DNA of 64,000 nucleotides from Granulosicoccus sp965214025 (GTDB taxonomy: Bacteria; Pseudomonadota; Gammaproteobacteria; Granulosicoccales; Granulosicoccaceae), in NCBI GenBank assembly GCA_965214025.1, contig CBDCAW010000021.1:1-64000 (forward strand), read 5' to 3'. Both the position numbers and the translations under genes were made by a program. The notes under the pieces were generated by a model. It was not told where the DNA came from. It did not search any database and saw nothing but the letters and a program-made list of their open reading frames with translations. Below, in pieces: positions 7,448-16,262 of this stretch (its first letter is position 1; each line of letters opens with the position of its first letter).

Positions 7448-9045
7448 TCACCTCGAAAGAAACAACCCTGGCCCTGAGTATGGCGCTGGTGATGGGTAGC
7501 GGTGCGCTCGGCATATCCTCAGCGCATGCCGGCAGTTTCATCTTCGGCGATACCACCTACCCGATCGGCTATACCGGGCAGGAAACGCAGCTGGATATCA
7601 AGGTGTGCATGACGCCTGGCACGACGGCGCGGGCGGAGCGGCCACTACGTAATGCGATTGCACGCTGGAACCGCTTGCGTCCGGCCAGCTCGAATATCCG
7701 AGATGGCATTCTGCCGAACAACAAGATCGATTTCGAGTCAGTGGTACTGCATGAGCTCGGGCATTGCATGGGCCTCGGCCACGCGAACCTGGGGTCGGTC
7801 GTAGGTGGCCGTGCTGCAGGAGCGACCGCGTCTGACAGGGGGGCGAACAACCAGTATGACCTGAACGCCGGCTTCGACGGTGTTTTCGGCACCGACGACG
7901 ATGTGCGTGGAGATGATCGGAACCTGTACTTCTTCAACCGCAACAACAACAATCCGTTCACGCTGCCAGCGGTCATCGATGGCACGACGTACACCAGCGA
8001 CCTGGGTCAGTTGCCGGCGGGTGACCTGTTTCCGGTGAATGCGCGCCGAGGCCTCAGTGCGCGTTTCAAGTCACCGAACTCTGAAGCTGTGATGCAGCAC
8101 GACATCAACCCCGGCCAGGTAATCCGTTCGGTCGGTCCGGACGACGTGGCCACGGTTCGCTATGGCATGGCAGGCGTCGACGGCCAACAGGGCACCGCTG
8201 ACGACTACCGCATCAAGCTCAGCTACGGTGGTATCAAGAGTGGCAGCGATTGCGACGTGACGCTAACCTACGACAACACGGAAACCGCAGCGGCATCGTG
8301 TGTGGTTTCGGGCAAGCGCCTCAACGGCAACCGACCCGTCCACATCAGCAAGGCTTCCCTGTTCTTCAATAGTGAGGTGGATTGGTACTACAACCAGCAG
8401 CCCCCGTGCAATGAGACGTCAGTCATGCCGACGAACACATGGCGCATGGTCTCGTTACCCTGCGACGTCGGAGTTTCCACATCCGCGAAACTACGTGATG
8501 TCTTCGGTGATGATCTGGGCGTGAGTGGCTACGGCAGTCGCTGGGTGGCATTCGAGTTCGTCGACGGCGGCTACCGTCAGTTGAGCTTGGGCGACGATCT
8601 TCGGGCAGGGGTCGGTTACTGGATGATTTCCAGGGACAGCGGCAAGAAGATCAGCGTGCAGGGTGAGTACCCGAGCACCATCGATGCGGCCGTCTCGACC
8701 CGTCAGGCGTCGGGCAATGGCTGGAACATGCTCGGCTCGCCATACCGTACGACGACGGCGTGGAGTGACACCCGGGTCGTGGCGCCCAACGGCAAGGTTC
8801 TCGTGCTCAGCGAATCCGACCCTGTCAGAAGCTCTGCCACCGCCTGCACGAAGAGGGGAGGGCCCGACTCGAGTTGTCTGGTCGCAAGTACTGCGTTTCG
8901 ATACGACACCGGCAAGGGCCGATACGAGACGCTCACGAGAACTTCCGGATCCCTGCAGCCGTTCGATGGGGTCTGGGTGTTCGCTGCCAACGCGGATGCC
9001 AAGGTACGCATCAGTATGCCTGAGAGTGAGCGCATCAAGCGCTGA
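7444..9045 (+). CDS. Secreted matrixin-like zinc metalloprotease with shared C-terminal domain
   Basis: A 533-residue protein with a signal peptide ending SSAHA-G (about residue 29). The catalytic motif HELGHCMGLGH places zinc ligands at His103, His107 and His113, and SEAVMQHDIN is a plausible Met-turn, as in M10 metzincins. An Asp/Asn-rich stretch (FDGVFGTDDDVRGDDRN) may bind calcium. From about residue 328 a separate domain begins (NTWRMVSLP), with AGVGYWM, GWNMLGSPY and PFDGVWVF motifs that recur at the C-terminus of the three SGNH hydrolases and the PPC-repeat protein in this window. Predicted to act outside the cell. It overlaps the upstream small secreted-protein gene. Confidence 0.85.
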   Translation: MITSKETTLALSMALVMGSGALGISSAHAGSFIFGDTTYPIGYTGQETQLDIKVCMTPGTTARAERPLRNAIARWNRLRPASSNIRDGILPNNKIDFESVVLHELGHCMGLGHANLGSVVGGRAAGATASDRGANNQYDLNAGFDGVFGTDDDVRGDDRNLYFFNRNNNNPFTLPAVIDGTTYTSDLGQLPAGDLFPVNARRGLSARFKSPNSEAVMQHDINPGQVIRSVGPDDVATVRYGMAGVDGQQGTADDYRIKLSYGGIKSGSDCDVTLTYDNTETAAASCVVSGKRLNGNRPVHISKASLFFNSEVDWYYNQQPPCNETSVMPTNTWRMVSLPCDVGVSTSAKLRDVFGDDLGVSGYGSRWVAFEFVDGGYRQLSLGDDLRAGVGYWMISRDSGKKISVQGEYPSTIDAAVSTRQASGNGWNMLGSPYRTTTAWSDTRVVAPNGKVLVLSESDPVRSSATACTKRGGPDSSCLVASTAFRYDTGKGRYETLTRTSGSLQPFDGVWVFAANADAKVRISMPESERIKR

Positions 9046-9212
9046 GGCTGCTGTCGCGGGCGTGTTCAGCCGCAAGATGTGACCCAGTCGCCCCGTTTGG
9101 GCGGCTGGACTTCCGGCTTGTAGCTTTTTGCCGGATCGAGCGGGAATAGTTCGCAATCAGTTTCGTCCGACTTCCATAAAATAGGGTCACTGATACGGAA
9201 GAGGATGGAACG

Positions 9213-9467
9213 ATGAAAGACTTACCCGCACCTTTGGTTGGCTTCGCCCGCATTGGTCTGGTACTGGTACTCGGCATCGCTTTGTGGAAACCTGCAGAAG
9301 ATCTGTCTCCCACCGGCATGAACACCGTGGATGAAACCGTTCCCGCCGAAATCAGCTCGGACATGATCGTCGGCAGCTCGCTGTTGACAGACCTCGTTGA
9401 TACCGTCGGTTCTGACGAGTCTGTCAGCGCCGACACGCAGGGCTCGTTTGCCACGTTGGTACGCTGA
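9213..9467 (+). CDS. Small membrane or secreted protein, unknown
   Basis: An 84-residue protein preceded by GGAAGAGGAT, a good ribosome binding site. The N-terminal segment LVGFARIGLVLVLGIALW is hydrophobic and could be a membrane anchor. The rest is acidic and Ser/Thr-rich. The 3' end of the gene runs into a degenerate tandem repeat beginning at 9461. No family recognised. Confidence 0.5.
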   Translation: MKDLPAPLVGFARIGLVLVLGIALWKPAEDLSPTGMNTVDETVPAEISSDMIVGSSLLTDLVDTVGSDESVSADTQGSFATLVR

Positions 9468-9590
9468 TACCTACCGCCTTGCCAGTCCCTCTGACCTTCG
9501 CACGAACGGCACGCTGAAACTGACTGCCCTGCCAGTCTCCTGACCTTCGCACGATCAGCGTGCTGACACCTACCGCCTTTCCAGTCTCTC
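9461..9590 (+). repeat. Degenerate tandem repeat, unit about 49-50 bp, 2.6 copies
   Basis: Unit 1 (9461-9510), unit 2 (9511-9559) and partial unit 3 (9560-9590) share the series acgctga...ctaccgcctt-gccagtc...ctgaccttcgcacga. The first unit begins inside the last codons of the small ORF upstream. The rest of the gap to 9731 holds nothing recognisable. Confidence 0.7.
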
Positions 9591-9731
9591 CATTCTCACT
9601 GACAGACAGCGTCTCGACCGATCGTGTCGCTGCCCCGACCCTGGTATGAACGCGATCCGGTGGCTGGCCACCCGTTCATGATTCGCCTGTAGCCTGATGA
9701 TGCCGGGTGAAGTGTTACCTGCTGAACCGCA

Positions 9732-9764
9732 AAGAGCCGCGCCTCTCACCGAGGCGCGGCTCTT
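9732..9764 (-). terminator. Strong hairpin downstream of the SGNH hydrolase array
   Basis: A perfect 14-bp GC-rich stem, AAGAGCCGCGCCTC / GAGGCGCGGCTCTT, with a 5-base loop. It lies 22 bases beyond the stop of the minus-strand SGNH gene and probably terminates transcription of the array. Confidence 0.8.
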
Positions 9765-9785
9765 GCTTTGCGTGCGTGCCCGGTA

Positions 9786-11171
9786 TCAGGGAGCGACCTG
9801 CCAGACCGGCACCGTGCGGCTGGCTGCAGGCAGTACGGCTGCCCAGAGACCGTCCCAGGGTTGCAGTGTATCGGTGCCGCGAATTTCGCGGTAGCCACCG
9901 CTGACCTGCGAGTCGTAGTGCCACATTACATCGTGAACCATACCGTTGCTCTCGGCGTCGCTCGACGAGCAACCTGCGCTGCAGGCACCGGTGGTGCCGG
10001 TGAACCGAGACTGGTCGAAGCGGGTCTGCACGGCCAGCGGGTAACCGATCAGGTTCCACTGGAACCGATCAGAGCGACCCTGCAGGGCTACGCTTGCACA
10101 ATCCGTTGCCGTCGTGCAGTCGGATACCGGTGTCAGACTCACCTGGCGGCTGGCAGCGGACATCCGTATGTCGACGCTTGGGCTCACCATCTGCATTACC
10201 CAGTAGCCCCGCCCCTGAGTCATCCGGCTGTTCAGGGCAAGTCGTTCGTAGGCAAATGCCGCTGCACGTGTCTGTTCGTCGGCGGCGAACACGACCCAGC
10301 TGTTGCCATATCCGCCGGCCGGCAGTTCGTCGAAGATATCCGCCACCGTATCCTGGTTACCCGGGTTTGCAGGCAGGCCGATCTGCGACCATTGTGCGTC
10401 GACCAGTTGCAGCACCGGCACATCGTCGTCGCCTGTGAAGCAGCAGTCGACAGCCTCGAGTACCTGCTGGAAGCGTGTGGCCATCAACTCCTCACCGAGA
10501 GCGTTCGGATGAATGCCATCCACGGAGTGGATGAGCGGCTGGAAGCCGGAGTTCACGTCGACCAGGCGTACTGCGTCGCCTTCGCGGATGCGCTGGCCGG
10601 CAAGTGCTTCAAGAGCCGACGAGAGTTCGCTGCCAAGTGCCAGATCGCCCGCAGACGGGTTGTCGCTACCGTTTCTCTGGTTGAGGTTCCAGGGGATCAC
10701 GTTGGCCAGCAGCGCCACTGCGCCAGGGCGCTCGAACAGGATGGCGGTGATGACTCGATCGATATCATCCACCGTGCTTTGCACACTCTGACCCTGAAAG
10801 ATGTCGTTGGAGCCGAGGTGTATCAGTACCCGGTCCGGCTCATGAGCAGACATCAGCTCACTGATCAGTTCATCGGTAAATTCGTCGGCCCTGCGGCCGG
10901 AGAAGCCGGCGTGGTCGGTGTCGGTAGCACGACACGTTACCGGGCTACCCGCCGGCCTCTGCCGCGGGCCGACGAATTCGATGTCGTGGTCGCCGACTGC
11001 ATTCAGCCGTTGGCTCAAGGCCCGACGGTAGCTGCACTGCCCATCAACGCCCTGGGTGATCGAGTCGCCGAGCGGCATAATGCGAAGGTTCTTCGCTTGC
11101 GCCTGCATCGGCAGCAATGCGAGCAGGCCTGCAGCCAGGATGACCGGGCGTATCGAATGGGAAGCGAGCAT
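9786..11171 (-). CDS. Secreted SGNH/GDSL hydrolase with shared C-terminal domain (array copy 1)
   Basis: About 461 residues from the ATG at 11171, which has AAGAGGTC upstream and is directly followed by a signal peptide ending MQAQA-K. The SGNH blocks are visible: GDSITQG (Ser nucleophile), LIHLGSNDIFQG and DGIHPNALGEE (Asp/His). Such enzymes deacylate carbohydrates or lipids; the actual substrate is unknown. The C-terminal ~200 residues (from QWSQIGLPANPG, TVADIFDELP) form the domain shared with the metalloprotease, with GRGYWVMQ, WNLIGYPLAV, CSAGC and PWDGLWAAVLP. It is the most divergent of three tandem paralogues and is followed by a strong terminator. Confidence 0.88.
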   Translation of the reverse strand: MLASHSIRPVILAAGLLALLPMQAQAKNLRIMPLGDSITQGVDGQCSYRRALSQRLNAVGDHDIEFVGPRQRPAGSPVTCRATDTDHAGFSGRRADEFTDELISELMSAHEPDRVLIHLGSNDIFQGQSVQSTVDDIDRVITAILFERPGAVALLANVIPWNLNQRNGSDNPSAGDLALGSELSSALEALAGQRIREGDAVRLVDVNSGFQPLIHSVDGIHPNALGEELMATRFQQVLEAVDCCFTGDDDVPVLQLVDAQWSQIGLPANPGNQDTVADIFDELPAGGYGNSWVVFAADEQTRAAAFAYERLALNSRMTQGRGYWVMQMVSPSVDIRMSAASRQVSLTPVSDCTTATDCASVALQGRSDRFQWNLIGYPLAVQTRFDQSRFTGTTGACSAGCSSSDAESNGMVHDVMWHYDSQVSGGYREIRGTDTLQPWDGLWAAVLPAASRTVPVWQVAP

Positions 11172-11391
11172 GGTTGTGACCTCTTGCGTGAGGGCCCTGA
11201 ACCTCCCGGTACCTGCAAGGCGCCGGGGGTGGGGCATTTCCGCATTGTTGTTATTCTTCTGGAGGTCGAACGATACCGCTACGCCCTGCTACCCGCTGTG
11301 ATACGGGCAACAGAGTGGCCTGCTACTGACGGTCTTCGGTTGTCGGAGGTGACGTGGTTCCGCTTTTGTGAGGTGGGTCGGCAACCGACGG

Positions 11392-12810
11392 CTAGCGGCC
11401 GAAAAGCAATTTGGGTGAGAGGCCATTCGCAGTGGGCAGGACCGGTAACCACAAGCCATCCCAGGCATTGATCGAATCTGAACTTCTGACCTGGCGATAC
11501 CCGTTGGTGGCGTTCTCGTCGTAGTGAAACATGACCGGGCCGCTGACGTCGTTGTCATACGATTCATCCAGCGTACAGCCTTCCTCACAACCACCACTGC
11601 CGGTGACCACTCGTGTGTCTGCCGCCGATGCGGGAGCAGGGAAGGGGTAGCCGACGAAATTCCACATGACCTTGCCTGAACTGGCTTGCACGGGAACCTC
11701 GAAACAGGCCTTGCCGGGCGCACAACCGGGTACGGCGGAGCTTGCCACCGGCGTGCTGTTCTCTGGCATGCGAACCAAGACGGATTTCCCGCTTCGCTGG
11801 ATCACCCAATACGCCTGGCCGACACGCAAGCGGGAGTTCAATGACAATTCCTTGTAGGCAAGCCCTTCGGCGTCCGAAGGCTTGGCACTGAACACTGTCC
11901 ACGTGTTGCTGAACTCGCTTTTCGGCAGTTCGTCGAAGATGTCGGCCACGGTGGACTTTTCTCCGGGATCGCCGGGCAGGCTGATCTGAGCCCAGGTGTC
12001 GTTGGCAAGCGTCAGTGCCGGCAGCTGCACCGGGGGCGCACCACAGATGCCCTCCGAATTCAGGCTTGCCAGGAAGCGCGAAGCCAGTAATTCCTCACCG
12101 GCATCGTTCGGATGTACGCCATCGATGGTCAATGCCTCGGGATCGAAGCCCTTGGCCACGTCTACCAGAAAGACCGCATCGCCGCGCTGCCTGCGCTCGC
12201 TGGCGAGTGCGTTCAGGGCAGCGCTCAGCTCGGCGGTCTGTGCCAGCTCGTCTACGGTCGCGTTGTCGAAGGTGGTGGGGTCCCAGGGAATGACGTTTGC
12301 CAGCATGATCTTTGCCGAAGGTCGGCCGAGAAACGTGCGGGTGATGATTTCGTCGATGTCGGCAACCGCATCGCTCACGCCGTCGCCCTGATTGATATCG
12401 TTCGAGCCGACATGCAGCAGCACGTAGTCTGGTGCGTAGTCGCTCATGAAGCCACCGATCCGGTCGTCGTCGGCGACGAACTGATCCGCCCGCCACCCGG
12501 AATAGCCGGCGTGGCGCGTGTTGGTCGCCTTGCAGGCTTGCGGATTCCCTTGCGGCGTACCCTGTGGACCGACGAAAGCGACATCGCAGCCGGCGATCGC
12601 CTTCAGCTTTTCCGACAGGGGCTTGCGGTAGCTGCACTGGTTGCCGAACCCATGGGTGATGGAATCGCCGATCGCCAGAATCCGGCTCTGTTGGGCCTGT
12701 ACCACCGGTACCGCAAGCACCGACCCACAGGCGATCAATGCAATCATGCGCAGAAGTGACCCGGCGAGGGCCGGCAGCCGGGCGAGAGTATTGTAAAGTC
12801 CAGGGCGCAT
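11392..12810 (-). CDS. Secreted SGNH/GDSL hydrolase with shared C-terminal domain (array copy 2)
   Basis: A 472-residue protein. A signal peptide ending VVQAQ-Q is followed by GDSITHGFGNQCSYRKPLS, then ATNTRHAGYSGWRADQF, LLHVGSNDINQGD and DGVHPNDAGEE, which give the complete SGNH catalytic set. From about residue 268 the shared C-terminal domain begins (DTWAQISLPGDPG, TVADIFDELP) and continues with GQAYWVIQRSG, WNFVGYPF, CEEGCTLDES and AWDGLWLPVLP. It is closely similar to copy 3, so a recent duplication is likely. The gaps on either side (11238-11391 and 12811-12955) hold no gene. Confidence 0.9.
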   Translation of the reverse strand: MRPGLYNTLARLPALAGSLLRMIALIACGSVLAVPVVQAQQSRILAIGDSITHGFGNQCSYRKPLSEKLKAIAGCDVAFVGPQGTPQGNPQACKATNTRHAGYSGWRADQFVADDDRIGGFMSDYAPDYVLLHVGSNDINQGDGVSDAVADIDEIITRTFLGRPSAKIMLANVIPWDPTTFDNATVDELAQTAELSAALNALASERRQRGDAVFLVDVAKGFDPEALTIDGVHPNDAGEELLASRFLASLNSEGICGAPPVQLPALTLANDTWAQISLPGDPGEKSTVADIFDELPKSEFSNTWTVFSAKPSDAEGLAYKELSLNSRLRVGQAYWVIQRSGKSVLVRMPENSTPVASSAVPGCAPGKACFEVPVQASSGKVMWNFVGYPFPAPASAADTRVVTGSGGCEEGCTLDESYDNDVSGPVMFHYDENATNGYRQVRSSDSINAWDGLWLPVLPTANGLSPKLLFGR

Positions 12811-12955
12811 GACGAGTTATCAATTGATGATGGATCGCTCGTATTCTAGGCGCAGAACATTGCCGAAATGTCAGTCGAATTACCGTTGATCTGTTGGATC
12901 CGGCACGCCCGATTCACAGGCCAGACCCATGATCGATCAGGAAGACGCGAACCTG

Positions 12956-14371
12956 CTATCGCGCGAAGAGCACTCGGGAAACCAGACCGTCGGCTTCGGG
13001 CAGCACCGGTATCCACATCCCTTCCCAGGGGTTGATCACACCTCCGGCCTTGATCTCGCGATACCCCGTGGCGGTGCTCGGATCGGCGTGAAACATCACC
13101 CGACCGGTGACGTTTGCGTTCCTGGATTCGTTCAGAGTGCAGCCCCGTGCACAGTTACCGCCCGTGGTCGCTACCCGCAGGTTCGCCACCGATTCAGTCT
13201 TGCTGAAGGGGAAGCCGATGAAATTCCACAACAGCTTGCTGGAATTGCTGCGCAGGCGCTTCGGGAAACAGGTCTTGCCCGGTGCGCAACCGATGCCTGC
13301 GTCAGTCGGTACCGGCTTGCTGGTCGAGGGCATGCGAATCGAGACCGGTCGGCCACTGCGCTGGATCACCCAATAGGCCTGACCGACGCGCATGCGAGAG
13401 TTCAACGCCAACCGCTCGTAGGCGAACTCATCGGCATTCGACAGGTCTGTGCCGAATATCGCCCATGAGTTGTTGAATTTCGACATCGGCAGCTCATCGA
13501 AGATGTCGGCCACCGTGGATTCGCTGCCCGGATCGGCCGGCAGGCTGATCTGTGCCCAGGTATTGTCGGCGAGCGTCAGCGACGGCAATGGCGATGGAGG
13601 CGCACCGCAGGCACCCGCGGATTTCAGGCTGGCAAGAAAGCGCGAGGCCATGAACTGTTCACCGATAGCGTTCGGATGTATGCCGTCAAAGGTCATGGCG
13701 TCGGAATCGAAACCGGTGGCTACATCCACCAGGAAGACCGCCTCACCACGTGCCTTGCGGTCCGCGGCGAGCACTTCAAGGGCCGCACTGAGCTCGGTGG
13801 TGCGCGCCAGCTCATCGACGTTCGGGTTGCCGCCACCACGCTGATCCCAGGGAATGACGTTCGCCAGCATGACCTTCGCCGAGGGTCGGCCGATGAACGT
13901 ACGGGTGATGATTTCGTCGATGTCGGCAACCGCGTTGCTCACGCTGTCGCCCCGGTTGATATCGTTCGATCCGATATGCAGCAATACGTAGTCTGGCTCG
14001 TATTGACTCATGTACGTGCTGGTCAGATCCGACGCGTCGATGAACTGCTCCGCTTTCCAGCCCGGAAAACCGGCATGGCGCGTATTGGTGGCGCGGCAGC
14101 TTGGCGGATCGCCGTTGGGCACGGAGCGCGGGCCGACGAAGGCGACATCGCAGCCGTCGGCCGCCAATGTCTGCGACAGAGGGCGACGGTAGCTGCATTG
14201 CCCCTCGATACCACGGGTGATGGAATCACCGATGGCGAGAATGTTGCCCCGCTGGGCGTGTACCTGCGGCGACGTGAACAGCGTTCCGCACAGCATCACC
14301 GTGGCCAGGTGAAGCATGGCGCGGACGAACACGGGTGGTCGGGTGAGGCTACCGGAAGTTGCAAGGCGCAT
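12956..14371 (-). CDS. Secreted SGNH/GDSL hydrolase with shared C-terminal domain (array copy 3)
   Basis: A 471-residue protein with a signal peptide ending SPQVHAQ-R. The SGNH motifs are GDSITRGIEGQCSYRRPLSQ, LLHIGSNDINRGD and DGIHPNAIGEQ. The segment DEIITRTFIGRPSAK is almost the same as in copy 2. The shared C-terminal domain starts at DNTWAQISLPADPG and contains GQAYWVIQRSGRPVSIRMP, WNFIGFPF, CARGCTLNES and PWEGMWIPVLP. It is the first gene of the array in transcription order. Probably secreted and acting on an extracellular polymer or on acyl groups; the substrate is unknown. Confidence 0.9.
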   Translation of the reverse strand: MRLATSGSLTRPPVFVRAMLHLATVMLCGTLFTSPQVHAQRGNILAIGDSITRGIEGQCSYRRPLSQTLAADGCDVAFVGPRSVPNGDPPSCRATNTRHAGFPGWKAEQFIDASDLTSTYMSQYEPDYVLLHIGSNDINRGDSVSNAVADIDEIITRTFIGRPSAKVMLANVIPWDQRGGGNPNVDELARTTELSAALEVLAADRKARGEAVFLVDVATGFDSDAMTFDGIHPNAIGEQFMASRFLASLKSAGACGAPPSPLPSLTLADNTWAQISLPADPGSESTVADIFDELPMSKFNNSWAIFGTDLSNADEFAYERLALNSRMRVGQAYWVIQRSGRPVSIRMPSTSKPVPTDAGIGCAPGKTCFPKRLRSNSSKLLWNFIGFPFSKTESVANLRVATTGGNCARGCTLNESRNANVTGRVMFHADPSTATGYREIKAGGVINPWEGMWIPVLPEADGLVSRVLFAR

Positions 14372-14487
14372 GACGACTTACCTGAGTTGTTATCGACAAC
14401 GTCAGTTTAAGTGCGGCATCTTGTTGAAATGTAATGTGAGTTACCGGCGATTCCGTGAATCTGGCAAACCCGATCGGGTACTAAGCA

Positions 14488-16047
14488 CTACTTCGCAGGT
14501 CGCTCGACAACCTCAGTCTTGTCTCTACCGAGTGCCTTGGCCAACAGCGCCAGCCTGGCCTGCACCGATTCGCTGTCGGGCACATGGGCACAATCGTCGA
14601 CCGCAAGCGTCACCTTGTCGGCATGGATGCGAATGGCTGCCTGATCAAGTATTTCCGGCACGCTGCCGGAAAAACGGTAACCGAGCAAGATCGCGGTACC
14701 CAGGATGTGCGCCCGGCTGGCTTCCTCGTCGCTCAGCAGCTCCAGGGAATCGTCGTCGGCGGCCTTGCCGTAGCGGCTGTGCACGGCGGCGGCCAGAAAC
14801 ACTCGCTCGGCATGGGTGATACCGATGAAGGGGAAGCGCAGTATGCGTTCGAAGGCGTGCTTCGGCCGAACGTCGCTGGTTTCTCGCCAGGCGATGTCCG
14901 ATAGCGTGGTCACGGCCTGCCGCAGCCGCTTCTGTGCCCTGGATTCACCGACGAACAGTTGATCGGTCCAGCGCTCCAGCGCTGCGGCGAATGCCGGTAC
15001 GCGGGAAGACTCCATCGCCAGATGTCGGCAGCCGGTGATCAGCGGATCCTTCGCTTGAGCATCGGGCGTGAGCTGGTCGTACAGCCAACCCTCGCGTACC
15101 CCCAGCGCGGAGAAGATGACCTGATCGGGTTTCAGGTGCTTGAGCACCCGGTCCATCACCATGGCGGCGGCGGAAATCGTCGAAAGCCTGCGGCCCGGCA
15201 CACCATCGAGCTTTTCCAGGTCGCCCTTGTCCATCTGCCAGATCGACTTTGCGAGCTCACGCAGTTCATCCGTTTCAAGCGTAAGGCCGTGAATCACCGG
15301 TACGGCCTGCTTCTCGCTGGCCATGTGCACCTTCGCCAATGCCCGCCAGCCGCCGCCGACGATGTAGAAGTTGCCGCCGGTGATCACCTGCGGCAGGGCT
15401 TCGATAATGACCTGGTCGATGTAGTCGCGTGCCGCCTTGCCGTCTTGCTCGATGCGCTTCTGGATCAGCAGGGCGCCCAGTGGCAGGCTGACCGTGTTGG
15501 CGCTCACCTCACCGTCGCGGATCATCGCCAGTTCGAGGCTGCCTCCGCCGAGATCGCCTGCCAACCCTTCGGGTCGGTAGAACCCTGCGATGATTCCTTT
15601 TGCCGCGAGCCGCGCTTCCTCATCGCCATCGAGCACTCGCAGTTGCAGGCCACTGGCCTGCTCCAGGCGATCGCGAAAGGCATCGCCGTTGGTGGCGTTG
15701 CGAATCGCTTCGGTGGCCAGCAGTTCGATGCGGGAGACATCCATGGCCGCAGCAATGGCGGCGAAACGCTTCAGCGCCCGCTCCACACGTCGCATTGCCT
15801 CCTCGCCCAGGTTGCCGTCCTCGTCGAGGCTTGCCCCCAGCCGGCACAGCGACTTTTCGTTGAAGCGTGGAAAAGGTGCTCGGCTCAGCTCGTCGTAGAC
15901 TACGAGGCGTACCGAATTCGAACCCAGATCCACTACCGCGACATGCGAATGATCGTTGGTTTCGTCGTTATTGTGCCCGACATGCTTGCGGTTCGGGTTC
16001 GACGTGCTGGCGCCGTCGGCGCTGGGTTGACCTGAAGTGGGAGCCAC
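14488..16047 (-). CDS. ppx: Ppx/GppA family phosphatase (exopolyphosphatase)
   Basis: About 519 residues. VAVVDLGSNSVRLVVYD and LAGDLGGGSLELAMI are the two phosphate-binding motifs of the actin-like ASKHA fold of Ppx/GppA, with the conserved ATEAIRNATNG between them. A C-terminal HD-like helical region follows (LFVGESRAQKRLRQAV onwards). The enzyme hydrolyses polyphosphate and/or pppGpp in the cytoplasm. The GTG at 16047 has GGAAGA just upstream; a TTG at 16062 is an alternative. Whether it is Ppx or GppA cannot be told from sequence alone. The 200-base gap upstream (to 16262) shows no gene. Confidence 0.88.
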   Translation of the reverse strand: MAPTSGQPSADGASTSNPNRKHVGHNNDETNDHSHVAVVDLGSNSVRLVVYDELSRAPFPRFNEKSLCRLGASLDEDGNLGEEAMRRVERALKRFAAIAAAMDVSRIELLATEAIRNATNGDAFRDRLEQASGLQLRVLDGDEEARLAAKGIIAGFYRPEGLAGDLGGGSLELAMIRDGEVSANTVSLPLGALLIQKRIEQDGKAARDYIDQVIIEALPQVITGGNFYIVGGGWRALAKVHMASEKQAVPVIHGLTLETDELRELAKSIWQMDKGDLEKLDGVPGRRLSTISAAAMVMDRVLKHLKPDQVIFSALGVREGWLYDQLTPDAQAKDPLITGCRHLAMESSRVPAFAAALERWTDQLFVGESRAQKRLRQAVTTLSDIAWRETSDVRPKHAFERILRFPFIGITHAERVFLAAAVHSRYGKAADDDSLELLSDEEASRAHILGTAILLGYRFSGSVPEILDQAAIRIHADKVTLAVDDCAHVPDSESVQARLALLAKALGRDKTEVVERPAK

Positions 16048-16262
16048 GATGTCTTCCGGCAAGGTTACGCTCGGATAATGGCATCATTTGGATCTCAGTG
16101 GGTGTTGATCATCACGTCGGCTACGACGGGTGCACTGGTATCATGCTGATTGAACGATCAGTGTGTCGTATATTGCACTATATCGGGGGCCATCCACCGA
16201 TTCACGCGCGCCTTTTCAGTCAGTCGAAGTGCTTTTCCGCGGCGGCCGGCTCCCGATGGTAT

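Noticed and set aside
9768..11471. A 567-codon plus-strand frame opposite the first SGNH hydrolase
   Set aside because: The minus strand carries the signal peptide and the full SGNH motif set; the plus frame is a shadow.
14959..16035. A long plus-strand frame opposite the Ppx/GppA gene
   Set aside because: Antisense shadow of clear phosphatase coding sequence.
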